Origin: Candidatus Nitrotoga arctica
Lineage (GTDB): Bacteria > Pseudomonadota > Gammaproteobacteria > Burkholderiales > Gallionellaceae
Length of the DNA stretch: 64,000 nt
Reading direction: 5' to 3'
Assembly (NCBI RefSeq): GCF_918378365.1
Contig: NZ_OU912926.1
Span: forward strand, 1,116,001-1,180,000
Shown here: positions 1-9,900 of the stretch, piece after piece
Layout of the letters: each line of letters starts with the position of its first letter
Position numbering within the stretch: position 1 is the stretch's first letter
Made by a program: the position numbers and the translations under genes
Notes under the pieces: model-generated
What the model saw: only the letters and a program-made list of their open reading frames with translations
What the model was told of the DNA's origin: nothing
Databases searched by the model: none

Positions 1-2
1 AC

Positions 3-923
3 TATTACGTACATCCAGACTTGCAGGATTTGGCTGATGCTACGGGCGGTTGTGTATCTGACTCCCTTGATATGGCCAATTTCGGCCATCAGCATCCGGC
101 GCAAACGTTAGTGGTGGCGGGGGTGCGTTTCATGGGTGAGACAGCGAAAATCCTCAACCCGGAAAAGCGAGTGTTAATGCCTGATTTGGATGCAAACTGT
201 TCGCTCGACCTTGGTTGTCCGGTGGAGGAGTTTACTGCTTTCTGTGACGCACATCCGGATCGTACCGTGGTGGTATATGCCAACACCAGTGCGGCGGTGA
301 AGGCACGTGCCGACTGGGTGGTAACCAGTTCTATTGCGTTGCCCATCGTTAAGCATCTTAAGGAGCAGGGGCAGAAGATATTGTGGGCACCGGATCGTCA
401 TCTGGGCCATTACATTCAGCAACAAAGTGGCGCCGACATGTTGCTGTGGCAAGGTTCATGTGTGGTGCATGACGAGTTCAAGGCCAAGGAGTTGGCTGAC
501 CTTAAGGCGCAACACCCGGATGCCAAGGTGCTAGTTCACCCGGAATCTCCCCCGGCAGTGGTGCAGCTTGCTGATGTGGTGGGCTCCACCACGCAGCTCA
601 TTAAGGCAACACAGAATTTGGCTGCGAACAAGTTCATTGTGGCGACCGATAACGGTATCTTGCACAGGATGAAAACTTTATCGCCTGACAAGGTGTTTCT
701 TGAAGCACCTACGGCTGGAGAGGGCGCGACTTGCACTAGCTGTAATCACTGTCCGTGGATGGCGATGAACGGGTTGCTGAATCTGGCCGAAGCGTTGGAA
801 AAAGGGAAGAATGAGATACAGGTTGATCCGGTAATCGGGCGTCGTGCCAAGGTTTCTATCGAACGCATGCTGGATTTCGCGCGTCAAATCGGCCTTCCCA
901 CCCGAGGCATCGGTAACGCCTGA
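3..923 (+). CDS. nadA: quinolinate synthase NadA, 5' end cut by the window edge
   Basis: NadA condenses iminoaspartate with dihydroxyacetone phosphate to quinolinate in NAD synthesis, using an oxygen-sensitive 4Fe-4S cluster in the cytoplasm. The reading frame is open from base 3 ([16 protein letters not shown]), so the TTG at 21 is not the real start; the N-terminal several dozen residues lie outside the window. The expected family segments follow in order: [32 protein letters not shown], the GPDRHLG-like [23 protein letters not shown], and [20 protein letters not shown] near the C-terminus. These contain the three cysteines known to bind the cluster in E. coli NadA. The match to NadA is end to end, so the call is secure. 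No nadB or nadC is visible beside it. Confidence 0.97.
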   Translation, partial: YYVHPDLQDLADATGGCVSDSLDMANFGHQHPAQTLVVAGVRFMGETAKILNPEKRVLMPDLDANCSLDLGCPVEEFTAFCDAHPDRTVVVYANTSAAVKARADWVVTSSIALPIVKHLKEQGQKILWAPDRHLGHYIQQQSGADMLLWQGSCVVHDEFKAKELADLKAQHPDAKVLVHPESPPAVVQLADVVGSTTQLIKATQNLAANKFIVATDNGILHRMKTLSPDKVFLEAPTAGEGATCTSCNHCPWMAMNGLLNLAEALEKGKNEIQVDPVIGRRAKVSIERMLDFARQIGLPTRGIGNA

Positions 924-1004
924 CGAATGTTTGCGGCTAACAACACGCTCATTGCGTATATTTAATGATATGTGGTCTGCTGATGCGGTATTGATGAGCC
1001 ACTT

Positions 1005-1757
1005 ATGATCACACTGAACATCGTCACCTACAATATTCACAAGGGTTTATCCCATTTCAATCAGCGTATTGTGCTGCACGAAATGCGCGAGCGCTTGCGT
1101 GAACTCAACGCCGATATTGTATTCCTGCAGGAGGTGCAGGGCGAGAACAGCCGCGACATAAGACATCCCCATAGCTACGCTACTTCGCCGCAGCATGAGT
1201 TTCTGGCTGACCAGATATGGCCGCATCATGCGTATGGAAAGAATTCCGTTTATATAGACGGTCATCACGGAAATGCACTCTTGAGCCGTTACTCGATTGT
1301 GGAGTGGGATAATCTGGATATTTCCGCGCACCGCTTCGAGAGCCGAGGCCTGCTGCATTGTGTAATTGACCTGCCAAAAACCGATCAGAGTGAAATCACT
1401 CAGCCTCTGCATTGCATTTGTGTACATTTTGGTTTATTCAAACGCGGCCGCAGAGTGCAATTTAATGCGCTGATTGAGCGTATCAAGCGGATGGTGCCGG
1501 TGGATGCGCGTCTGATTGTCGCGGGTGATTTTAATGATTGGCGTAACAATGCCAGTCGTCTGTTAGCCCATGAATTGCAATTGCATGAGGTATTTGAAAA
1601 AAATCTCGGCAGGCCGGCACGCAGTTTTCCGGCGGGTATACCGCTACTGCGCATGGATCGTATTTATGTGCGGGGGCTGGAGATCAAGCGCTGTGAAGTG
1701 CATTCGTGGAGAAAAATTTCAGACCATGTAGCGCTGTCCGCGACGCTCGCTCTATGA
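1005..1757 (+). CDS. endonuclease/exonuclease/phosphatase (EEP) family protein, YbhP-like
   Basis: A 250-residue EEP-fold protein. It opens with the family N-terminus (LNIVTYNIHKGLS), then DIVFLQEVQGE with the metal-binding Glu, GHHGNALLSRY in the middle, LIVAGDFNDW (catalytic Asp/Asn pair) and a C-terminal SDHVALSATL with the family Asp-His. There is no signal peptide. Its stop overlaps the start of the downstream cardiolipin synthase (ATGA), the same pairing as ybhP with clsB in E. coli. The context suggests a role in phospholipid metabolism, but the substrate cannot be read from sequence; nuclease or phosphodiesterase activity on another substrate is possible. Confidence 0.9.
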   Translation: MITLNIVTYNIHKGLSHFNQRIVLHEMRERLRELNADIVFLQEVQGENSRDIRHPHSYATSPQHEFLADQIWPHHAYGKNSVYIDGHHGNALLSRYSIVEWDNLDISAHRFESRGLLHCVIDLPKTDQSEITQPLHCICVHFGLFKRGRRVQFNALIERIKRMVPVDARLIVAGDFNDWRNNASRLLAHELQLHEVFEKNLGRPARSFPAGIPLLRMDRIYVRGLEIKRCEVHSWRKISDHVALSATLAL

Positions 1758-2923
1758 GCAGTACGCATCTGGTTGATGGTCATATTCTGATTCTGTTGCG
1801 TAATGGGGAAGAATATTTTCCGCGCCTGATTGCGGCGATAGACGCCGCGACCCGCACGGTCTATCTGGAAACTTATATTTATGCCGCCGATAATTGCGGT
1901 CGCCAGGTCTCGCAGGCGTTGCAGCGTGCGGCCAAACGTGGCGTGAGGGTGCACTTGCTGCTGGATGGTTACGGCTCGGCCGATTTGCCGGATGCGTGGG
2001 TGGATGAGCTGCGCGGAGCGGGCGTAGAGGTGTTGTGGTATCGCCCGGAAATCGCGCGCTTTAGTTTGCGCCGCCACCGCCTGCGCCGTTTGCATCGCAA
2101 GCTGGCGTTGGTGGATGAGCATATCGCTTTTGTAAGCGGCATCAATATCATCAATGATGTGCCGGGTGGTCGAATTGTAGCGCCGCGTCTGGATTATTCG
2201 GTTGAGGTCCGGGGAGCTACGGCAGGACATATACAATTTGTAATGCGGCGTTTATGGACGCTGGTGTCATGGATAAATTTTCGGCGACAGCGCGAGCGCG
2301 TAAAACTACTGGCCCCGCACAAGAATCCTGAGCCACAAAAAGTGGCGTTCGTGTTGCGCGACAACTTGCGTCATCGTCACGATATTGAACACGCCTATCT
2401 CAAAGCCATTGCCGGGGCGCGGCGAGAGATCATCATTGCCAACGCCTATTTTCTGCCGGGAATGCGCTTCCGCCATGCTTTATTAAATGCGGCTAGACGC
2501 GGAGTGCGCGTTGTGTTGCTGTTGCAAGGGCGGGTGGAATATCGTCTGCAGCACTTTGCTACGCGTGCGCTGTATAATGAGCTATTGCGAGCAGGTATTG
2601 AAATTCACGAATACCACGCCAGTTTTATGCACGCCAAGGTGGCGGTGGTGGATGGCTATTGGGCAACCGTAGGTTCATCCAATATAGATCCATTCAGCCT
2701 GTGGCTGGCGCGCGAAGCTAACCTGGTCGTTCGCGATGCAGGGTTTGCTGAATCATTGCGTGCTGATTTGTTGCAAGAGATTGCGCATAGCGCTCGGTTA
2801 ATTTCCCATTCTGTGTGGCGCAAGCATAGTATATGGATGCATTTTCTGATGCGTATTAGCTATGCAATGGTTCGTTTCTTGACTGGCGTGATTGGTTACG
2901 CACGCGGACATGATAATGTTTAG
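1754..2923 (+). CDS. clsB: cardiolipin synthase, phospholipase D family (ClsB-like)
   Basis: A 389-residue PLD-superfamily synthase making cardiolipin by phosphatidyl transfer at the inner membrane. Two HxKxxxxD motifs are present: His114/Lys116/Asp121 (HRKLALVDEHIAFVSG) and His293/Lys295/Asp300 (HAKVAVVDGYWATVGSSNID). There is no N-terminal pair of membrane helices, which is typical of ClsB rather than ClsA. The ATG at 1754 is chosen because it overlaps the stop of the upstream EEP gene (ATGA) and matches the family N-terminus; a longer frame back to 1706 would overlap that gene for no reason. The pair is probably translationally coupled. Confidence 0.93.
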   Translation: MSSTHLVDGHILILLRNGEEYFPRLIAAIDAATRTVYLETYIYAADNCGRQVSQALQRAAKRGVRVHLLLDGYGSADLPDAWVDELRGAGVEVLWYRPEIARFSLRRHRLRRLHRKLALVDEHIAFVSGINIINDVPGGRIVAPRLDYSVEVRGATAGHIQFVMRRLWTLVSWINFRRQRERVKLLAPHKNPEPQKVAFVLRDNLRHRHDIEHAYLKAIAGARREIIIANAYFLPGMRFRHALLNAARRGVRVVLLLQGRVEYRLQHFATRALYNELLRAGIEIHEYHASFMHAKVAVVDGYWATVGSSNIDPFSLWLAREANLVVRDAGFAESLRADLLQEIAHSARLISHSVWRKHSIWMHFLMRISYAMVRFLTGVIGYARGHDNV

Positions 2924-2984
2924 CCGCTATCTGTCTGGTAGATTGGTTGGTCTGGTACAAATCACAAAAACTCGACCACACGGA

Positions 2985-3000
2985 TTTACGTGAACGTAAA
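2985..3000. repeat. short palindrome between convergent genes
   Basis: TTTACGT and ACGTAAA separated by two bases lie between the convergent clsB-like and permease genes. It could be part of a bidirectional stop, but there is no clear T-tract on either side. Confidence 0.3.
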
Positions 3001-3037
3001 ACGCGCGATGATCCTGTTCAATCCGGTCGTTCATGTT

Positions 3038-3799
3038 TCAATTAGCAAGTCGTTTGCGATTTCGAAAAAGCACCGCCGCCCCCACCAGTGACATTGCCCA
3101 TACGATGGCTGCCCCACTGGGTAGATCTAGCCATACTGACAGCAACAGTCCTCCAGCATAACCTGAGGAGCCTACCGCGAAGGCAATGATTATGCGTTGT
3201 CGTTTCCGTTGCAGATTGTGTGTGGCGAGTGCGGGGACGATGAGGCTGGCGAATACTAGATAAACTCCAACCAGTTGTACCGAGGCGGTTACAGCCAGCG
3301 CGAATAGCGTATAGAAACCCATGCTGCCAAATCGTTTATTAACTACGTTCCATAGTGCCAGCAACGTGGCAGTGAGAATCGCCGTTGCTATGAGCTGGTT
3401 TTTGCTCACCCACAGGATTTGCCCGACCAGCAAGTCTTTAATATGCTCGCCGGCTTTGGTGTCGTGGCTCATCAGCAGGATGCTGCCACTGGCGGCGAGT
3501 ACGAACAGCAAGCCAATGCAGGCTTCTTGAACTTCTGGTAGTTTGCGTTCTATGACGGTTAGCAGCTCTGCGCCTAGCAGGGCGCTGGTGGCTGCCATTA
3601 CTTGCACTGCGAGCGGATATTCGGTCAATCTCAGCAGTCCCGCGATGACCACGCCGAGCCCTGCGATCTGCGCCACGGTGATGTCAGCGAAGATAATGCC
3701 GCGCGCCAACACCTTCATGCCGAGTGGGACATGGGTGGCGAGTACCAAAAGCCCGGCAATGAAGGCGGGCAGCAAAATTTCAAGATCGACTATATTCAT
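3038..3799 (-). CDS. metal ABC transporter permease, ZnuB/ABC-3 family
   Basis: A 253-residue integral membrane protein of the ABC-3 family that imports zinc or manganese. It is hydrophobic throughout, with seven or eight likely helices, and carries family stretches such as HVPLGMKVLARGIIFADITVAQIAGLG near the N-terminus and LVFASLIVPALAT in the second half. The start at 3799 is set by an AGGAG ribosome site eight bases upstream; the frame runs ten codons further up without support. It lies 69 bp after the binding-protein gene on the same strand. The ATPase gene normally found with these two is absent here, so the transporter must borrow a NucC-type ATPase from elsewhere or the locus has lost it. 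Confidence 0.9.
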   Translation of the reverse strand: MNIVDLEILLPAFIAGLLVLATHVPLGMKVLARGIIFADITVAQIAGLGVVIAGLLRLTEYPLAVQVMAATSALLGAELLTVIERKLPEVQEACIGLLFVLAASGSILLMSHDTKAGEHIKDLLVGQILWVSKNQLIATAILTATLLALWNVVNKRFGSMGFYTLFALAVTASVQLVGVYLVFASLIVPALATHNLQRKRQRIIIAFAVGSSGYAGGLLLSVWLDLPSGAAIVWAMSLVGAAVLFRNRKRLAN

Positions 3800-3868
3800 C
3801 TTGTGTACTCCTAAAACCTTCTTCTCCACATGCTATTGAATGGAAGATGGGAGGAGAGAATGTTAAAT

Positions 3869-4780
3869 TTAACGAGATGTCATTCCCGCCAGCAAACGCG
3901 CGATAGTATCGTCAAACAGGCCGAACAAATCTTTCGAGCCTTCCGAGCCACCTACACTGAATGGCAAAACTACTTCAGGAATGTGTGCGCGATCGGCAAT
4001 CCATTTTGATGGTTTTGGATTTTGATAGGCTGAACGAACTACCATTTTTGCCGGAGATTGTTGTAACTGTACTATCACTTTCGACAGGTGCGACACGCTG
4101 GGTTCCATACCGGGCTTGGGTTCCAGTACGGCAACTTGTTTCAGCCCCAACCATATATTCATATAAGAATATGCTTGGTGCTGTGCGACAAAGGGCTGCC
4201 CTTTTAGTGGTGCGGCTTGCTTTTCCCAGCGTGTTATTGCGGTTTGCCAAGTTTGAGTGAAGGCCTGTAGGCGGCTTACGTAGAACGCTGTGTTGGCGGG
4301 ATCAAGCTCGACCAGCCGCTCCGACAGCGCTTTTGCAATAGGGAGAAAGTTGCGAGCATCGAGATGGATGTGCGGATTGCCTAGGGCATGCAGATCGCCC
4401 AAAGCGCGATCCAGGCTAACGGGGATTTCCAGCATGGTCACATAGCTTGCGGCGTTGAAGTAACCCGGTTTACCGGGGACGGCGTTGACATTCCCAGATT
4501 CGCGCAGCATGAGCGGTAGCCAAGCTAATTCTAATTCCGCGCCGGTGCACACCACCAGTTGCGCACGGCGTGCCCTGGAAATTAGACCGGGGCGTGCTTC
4601 CACATAGTGTGGGTCTTGCAACGCGTTGGTAGCGGTATAGATGTTAACCTTGTTTGCCGCCAGCTCCTTTGTCAGCGCTGCCCATTCGGGTTCGCAGGCT
4701 AGGACTTCCAGGGCTGCATGTACCGGCTTGGTGAGCGCCACTAGCAGCAAGTACATTAAAGGGAAGAATATTTTTTTCAT
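3869..4780 (-). CDS. periplasmic zinc/manganese-binding protein, ZnuA-like
   Basis: A 303-residue cluster A-I solute-binding protein that delivers a divalent metal to the adjacent permease. A signal peptide covers about residues 1-22 (cleavage near VHA). Likely metal ligands are His58 (DPHYVEARP), His137/His139 (GNPHIHLD) and His201 (AQHQAYSYM), matching the His triad of ZnuA; the acidic ligand region near the C-terminus (SEGSKDLFGLFDDTI) is also recognisable. The His-rich flexible loop common in ZnuA is missing. A GGAC ribosome site precedes the ATG. The gene sits between the outer-membrane protein gene upstream and the permease gene downstream, all on the minus strand. I saw no obvious Zur-type palindrome upstream. 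Confidence 0.88.
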   Translation of the reverse strand: MKKIFFPLMYLLLVALTKPVHAALEVLACEPEWAALTKELAANKVNIYTATNALQDPHYVEARPGLISRARRAQLVVCTGAELELAWLPLMLRESGNVNAVPGKPGYFNAASYVTMLEIPVSLDRALGDLHALGNPHIHLDARNFLPIAKALSERLVELDPANTAFYVSRLQAFTQTWQTAITRWEKQAAPLKGQPFVAQHQAYSYMNIWLGLKQVAVLEPKPGMEPSVSHLSKVIVQLQQSPAKMVVRSAYQNPKPSKWIADRAHIPEVVLPFSVGGSEGSKDLFGLFDDTIARLLAGMTSR

Positions 4781-4870
4781 GGTGTTGTCCTTTGGGTTTT
4801 GTCAGACAAACAAGGAAGGCATCGTGTTTTCCATTGCCTGCATAGCCTCTTTCATGGCCCTGACGGTTAA

Positions 4871-6256
4871 TTAAAACTTGTGTACGCCGTGCGCACCCAA
4901 ACTCATAATATATTGCATAAAGATTTGCGTATCGGTCAGACCTTGCCGAGAATTGTCTTGAGCCAACTGCATGCGCATGCGCGAAAATTCGCTTGGACTG
5001 TAGTCAAACATTATTGTAGTGCGGGTGGGGGTATAGCCATAGTTGCTGATAATATTGGAAGTATTCAGGAAGCCGACCTGAGCTATGCCAGAATTAAGCC
5101 GGTCATATCGCAGCCCTACACGCCAACGTGGCTTGAATTGATGAACGCCTTGTACATACCAGCCAGATTGGGTCACTGAGTAACTGTCTGGAGTTGTAAG
5201 GTTGTAAGTGAGCGTGCCGTCTTCACGACGCCGGAAATATTCACCTTGCAGCTTAAAGTTCGTTAGACGGATATTACCGTTTGGCGCGTATTTCCACACG
5301 AAATCTACTCCGGCAGTCTTGCTATTACCATTGAACAGGTTACTTACGCCACCTGTTGTACCGAGTAAATCGGGCACAGCATCAAATTGTGCGTTCTCAC
5401 GTTTGGTCTGATGCAAAGAAATACCCGCGAGGAAACTGCTGCTGTCACCCACGTCAGAACCGACATGCGCGAACAGTACGCTGGAACCCACGCCATTTTT
5501 TTGCCGGCTAGTGCCCGGGTAACTGAGTCCTCGGCCGATTTCGGCACCGAGTTCAATAAAGGTATCGGTTGGCGCCAACCATCTTAATTGCATGCCGTCT
5601 TCACTTAACTGGTTGTTCCAGAATGTGCGATAAACGAGGGGCTGATCAACGAAATCCCATGCATGGGCATGTACCTCGTTCAAGTAGCCCAGATGGGAAA
5701 AAAATCGTCCAAACATTAGATTGAAGCCATCGCCCAGCGTGGTGGTCTGTACATAGGCATTCTCCACACCCAAACCGTTGTCAGGCGATAAGGCAAGTTT
5801 AGCTTCACCACGGAACTGTGGATCGATGTTGGCAATAAGGCTTAGCTCTGTTTCTTGCAGGCTGAACCCTTTGCTATACCCGTGGTTGTTGGGAGCCATG
5901 GCAAAGCCGGTGATGGGCACCGCCGGATCTTGTTTTAAGTTTTCATAGGTGCCCGTCAGGATCAGCGAGGTGGCCGGATTGTACGCGCTCACACTAGAGG
6001 CAGGAGCACGGTTGGGCTGTGGTGCGGGGGCTTGTACTTGCGCTTGCGTAATCGTGGCTTCGGCTTGGCGGCTGGCCTCGGCTTGTTGCAGACGTTGTTC
6101 AAGTTGCGTGATGCGTTGTTCGTAACTGTCTTTCAGTTGTTTGATCTGTTCGCGAATGTCGTTTAAATCTTTATCACTTGCAGCATAGACGTTCAGGGGC
6201 AAAGACAGTGCTATACATAACATTGCATGCTTAAGAGAGTCGCTATAGATTGCCAT
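4871..6256 (-). CDS. outer-membrane beta-barrel protein of the metal-uptake locus
   Basis: A 461-residue protein with a signal peptide (cleavage near residue 25, VYA-A), then a short coiled coil with heptad-like charge pattern (about residues 28-65, KDLNDIREQIKQLKDSYEQR), a Pro/Ala-rich linker, and a long alternating-polarity region typical of a porin-like barrel. It ends in Phe, as expected for BAM-assembled barrels. No TonB box or plug domain is visible. It is the first gene of a three-gene run with the ZnuA-like and ZnuB-like genes, so a role as outer-membrane entry route for zinc or another metal is inferred from position. Family name uncertain. Confidence 0.7.
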   Translation of the reverse strand: MAIYSDSLKHAMLCIALSLPLNVYAASDKDLNDIREQIKQLKDSYEQRITQLEQRLQQAEASRQAEATITQAQVQAPAPQPNRAPASSVSAYNPATSLILTGTYENLKQDPAVPITGFAMAPNNHGYSKGFSLQETELSLIANIDPQFRGEAKLALSPDNGLGVENAYVQTTTLGDGFNLMFGRFFSHLGYLNEVHAHAWDFVDQPLVYRTFWNNQLSEDGMQLRWLAPTDTFIELGAEIGRGLSYPGTSRQKNGVGSSVLFAHVGSDVGDSSSFLAGISLHQTKRENAQFDAVPDLLGTTGGVSNLFNGNSKTAGVDFVWKYAPNGNIRLTNFKLQGEYFRRREDGTLTYNLTTPDSYSVTQSGWYVQGVHQFKPRWRVGLRYDRLNSGIAQVGFLNTSNIISNYGYTPTRTTIMFDYSPSEFSRMRMQLAQDNSRQGLTDTQIFMQYIMSLGAHGVHKF

Positions 6257-6664
6257 TCCATTTCGCCCGATTGTAATCTTCTACAAATTTTTTGTATTTC
6301 AGTTATTCAAGTGGAATACAGCTGCCCTAAGTGAAATTTATTCCTTCATTTATTTTTATAACCAGCTGGTATTTTATTCTACTGTATGAATCTGTCCGTG
6401 CGTTGAGCCATATAACAAAACCACAGCGATATTTAAAGAATCATCATATGCACGCTTAACCAGTGTTATTGGGTAATATTTTTGCTGATTTTCGTATCGG
6501 TTAAATAATAGGGTAGCAGCCAAAAAAAGAGAATAAGCAAATTCCTTATTTATTATTTAACGGAAATCCACCAGTTATTTTCAATCTTGCTCTGGTAGAT
6601 CAAATGCAAGCAAGCGGTGAAATGGATGCTAGTAAATTTGAATTTTAGAGGTACTCAAATATGA
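6257..6664. other. intergenic region, AT-rich, no gene seen
   Basis: About 400 bp between the outer-membrane protein gene and the czcA remnant. It should hold the promoter of the minus-strand metal-uptake genes. I see no convincing ORF, hairpin terminator or Zur/Fur palindrome. A 9-bp inverted pair (GTACTCAAA at 6651, TTTGAGTAC at 6731) overlaps the remnant and may be chance. Confidence 0.5.
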
Positions 6665-6916
6665 CGTTCTTCAAAAATTGGAACGGAGGTGAACCACTGT
6701 CTCATTCGAAGGCAAACGAATTGGCAATTGTTTGAGTACTTTAATATGGCAACACAACTTTTCAGGCAAGCGCAGGATGATGTCGAAGCATTGGTCATCC
6801 TGGAATAATACGCTGGCTTTCCGCCCATCAATATCCACCACGTTGTGAATCTTAGCTGGTGCCTTTGAAATCTCGTGGGCGGAAGGGTTCATCATGTTCA
6901 TGCCGTAGCCGAACAC
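6665..6916 (-). pseudogene. decayed internal fragment of a czcA-type gene
   Basis: The minus strand encodes KVFGYGMNMMNPSAHEISKAPAK followed by KASVLFQDDQCFDIILRLPEK and QLPIRLPSN. These align with two neighbouring parts of the intact CzcA (KVFGDDMDTMNHTAEEISNVLAK; KAGVLFQGDRRFDIIVRLPEK; RLPIRLPDN), with roughly 40 residues deleted between them. The DNA is also clearly similar to 7690-7830 and 8000-8060, by eye around 70-80 percent. A stop follows shortly after. It is a remnant of a second czcA copy or of an old duplication, not a working gene. Its upstream end lies inside the last codons of the intact czcA, in another frame. Confidence 0.85.
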
Positions 6917-9900
6917 TTTCTTTTTGGTGGGCCAATTGATACAGAATTGGCAGGACCAGCAACGTCAGTGCAGTTGAGGACAAAATGCCTCCAATCACAA
7001 CCGTCGCGAGCGGGCGTTGCACTTCGGCACCTGTACCCATGGCGATCGCCATGGGTACAAAGCCCAGGGATGCCACCAGTGCGGTCATCAGCACCGGGCG
7101 CAAGCGGGTGAGCGCCCCCTCCTGGATTGCTGCATCAAGATGCATGCCTCCATCGCGCAAAGATCGAATGTAGGAGATCATCACCAAGCCATTGAGCACT
7201 GCAACACCTGACAGCGCAATGAAGCCCACACCCGCCGAAATAGAAAGCGGAATCCCCCGTAGCCACAGCGCCAGTATCCCGCCGGTCAAGGCAAACGGTA
7301 CGCCGGTGAACACCAGCAGTCCATCCTTCACGTTATTGAACATTATAAACAACAGTATAAATACCAGCAGCAATGCGACAGGAACCACAATCTGCAGACG
7401 CTTTGCCGCTGATTGCATTTGCTCGAAGGTGCCGCCCCAGGTTGTCCAATAGCCAGCAGGTATCGGAACCTTCTGTTGAATCTCCTGTTTGGCTGCGGTG
7501 ACGAACGAGCCAATATCCCGTTCTCGTACGTTAGCTGTTACCACCACGCGGCGTTTGCCGTTCTCGCGGCTGATCTGATTCGGTCCAGGCGCCACATGAA
7601 TGATCGCGACGTCACTAAGTTGTATATAGTTGGAGGGGGGACGGCCAGTGGCCCCAAAGTGTTCAATGTCAGCCAGTTGCAAATAATTGGAGCGAAATTG
7701 GCCATTGGCTTGATTGTCAGGCAAACGAATCGGCAGTCGTTTAAGCGCCTCCATATCACTTCGCAGCTTTTCAGGCAGGCGCACGATAATGTCGAAGCGG
7801 CGGTCGCCCTGGAATAATACTCCGGCTTTTTGGCCGCCCATCGCAATGGCAACCGCATCTTGTATATCCCCCACACTGACGCCGTAGCGAGCGGCTTTTT
7901 CACGATTTATCTGGATAGTAAGCATTGGCAAACCTGTGGTTTGCTCAACTTTGACATCCGTTGCGCCGGGAACCTTAGCCAACACGTTTGAAATTTCTTC
8001 GGCGGTATGGTTCATCGTATCCATGTCATCGCCAAATACCTTTACGGCCACGTCGCTGCGAACGCCGGATAACAACTCGTTGAACCGCATCTGGATCGGC
8101 TGGGTGAACTCATAGTTGTTGCCGGGTACTTTGGTTACCGCTTGCCGCATGGCATCGACCAGGTCGACTTTGCTACGCCCTGGATCAGGCCACTCAGATT
8201 GCGGTTTCATCATCACGAAATTATCGGCGACGTTAGGCGGCATGGGGTCGGTGGCAATTTCGGCGGTTCCCATCTTGGCAAAAATCGTGTCAACCTCAGG
8301 AAACTGCTTGATTGTCCGCTCCAGTTCAGCTTGCATCTCGATCGCCTGCGACAGGCTGGTTCCGGGAACGCGTAGTGCATGTAGCGCGATATCGCCTTCG
8401 TTTAAGCTCGGCACGAATTCGCTACCCATGCGTGTGGCAAGCAGGCCGCTAAGTATCACGGCGACCATTGCAATAATTAATATCAACTGCTTGTTAAGCA
8501 TTGCAAAATTAAGCATCGGTTGGTAGCCGCGTTTGGCCAGGATCATCAAGCGACTTTCTTTTTCGCTGACTTTGTGGCCGATGAGCACCGCCACCGCCGC
8601 AGGAATAAAAGTAACCGATAGAATCATGGCTCCCAGCAAAGCAGCCACTACAGTGAACGCCATCGGATGGAACATCTTTCCTTCCACGCCGACGAGTGCG
8701 AATATTGGCAGATAGACCACCATGATAATTAACTGGCCAAACAAGAGGGGTCTACGTGCTTCTTTGGAGGCTGTAAATACCTCATGAAAGCGCTCTTCGG
8801 GAGTTAATTCTCGGCCGACCACGGCTTGCGTATGGGCAAGCCGCCGTATGCAGCTCTCTACAATCACCACGGCACCGTCGATGATAATGCCGAAGTCCAG
8901 AGCCCCCAGGCTCATCAAGTTGGCGCTGACTTTGTTAGCGACCATGCCGGTGAAGGTGAACAGCATAGCCAACGGAATTACCAGGGCAGTGATGATGGCG
9001 GCGCGGATGTTGCCGAGAAATAGAAACAGGATCGCAATCACTAGCAGCGCTCCCTCGATCAGATTTTTTTTGACGGTGTTGATAGCCTTGTCGATCAGAA
9101 TCGTACGGTTATAGACCTCATGGGCTACCACGCCTTGCGGTAGCGTGCGGTTGATTTCTCCCAGACGTTTGGCGACGGCCTGGGAGACTGTTCGGCTGTT
9201 CTGGCCGATCAGCATGTACACGGTGCCGAGCACCGCCTCGCGCCCGTTCTCGGTCGCGGCGCCGGTGCGAAGTTCCTTGCCGATGCCGACTTCGGCCACT
9301 TCTCGAATTCGGATAGGCACGCCTTGTTGGCTGTTAACAATAATATTGCCGATGTCTTCGACGGTGGCGACCTGACCCGGCGCGCGGATCAGATATTGCT
9401 CGCCGCGCTTTTCGATATAACCAGCCCCGATGTTGTTGTTGTTGCGCTCAAGGGCCGTAACCAGATCTTGCAGTGACAGACCATAGGCCACCAATCTGTC
9501 CGGGAACGGCGCCACTTGGAATTCCTTCACGTAACCGCCAATGCTGTTGATTTCGGTCACGCCGGGCACATGGCGCAGCTGCGGTTTGATGACCCAGTCC
9601 TGGATTTCGCGCAGGTCGGTGGAAGTGTAGGGTGTGCCATCGGCCTTGCGTGCACCTTCCTTGGATTCGACCGTCCACATGAAAATTTCCCCCAGGCCAG
9701 TGGAGATTGGTCCCATACTGGGTTCGATACCCGCCGGTAAGTTGCCCTTGGCCTGCTGGATGCGCTCATTGACGAGTTGGCGCGCGAAGTAGATATCGGT
9801 ACCGTCCTTGAAAATCACGGTGACTTGCGATAGCCCATAGCGCGATAGCGATCGAGTCTCCTGCAGATTAGGTAGACCGGCCATTACGATTTCGATCGGA

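Noticed and set aside
4812..4825. 14-bp match between 4812-4825 and 28941-28954 (AAGGAAGGCATCGT)
   Set aside because: Matches of this length are expected by chance in 64 kb, and the flanks do not match.
6257..6420. Zur or Fur box upstream of the zinc-type uptake genes
   Set aside because: No palindrome close enough to known consensus was found by eye.
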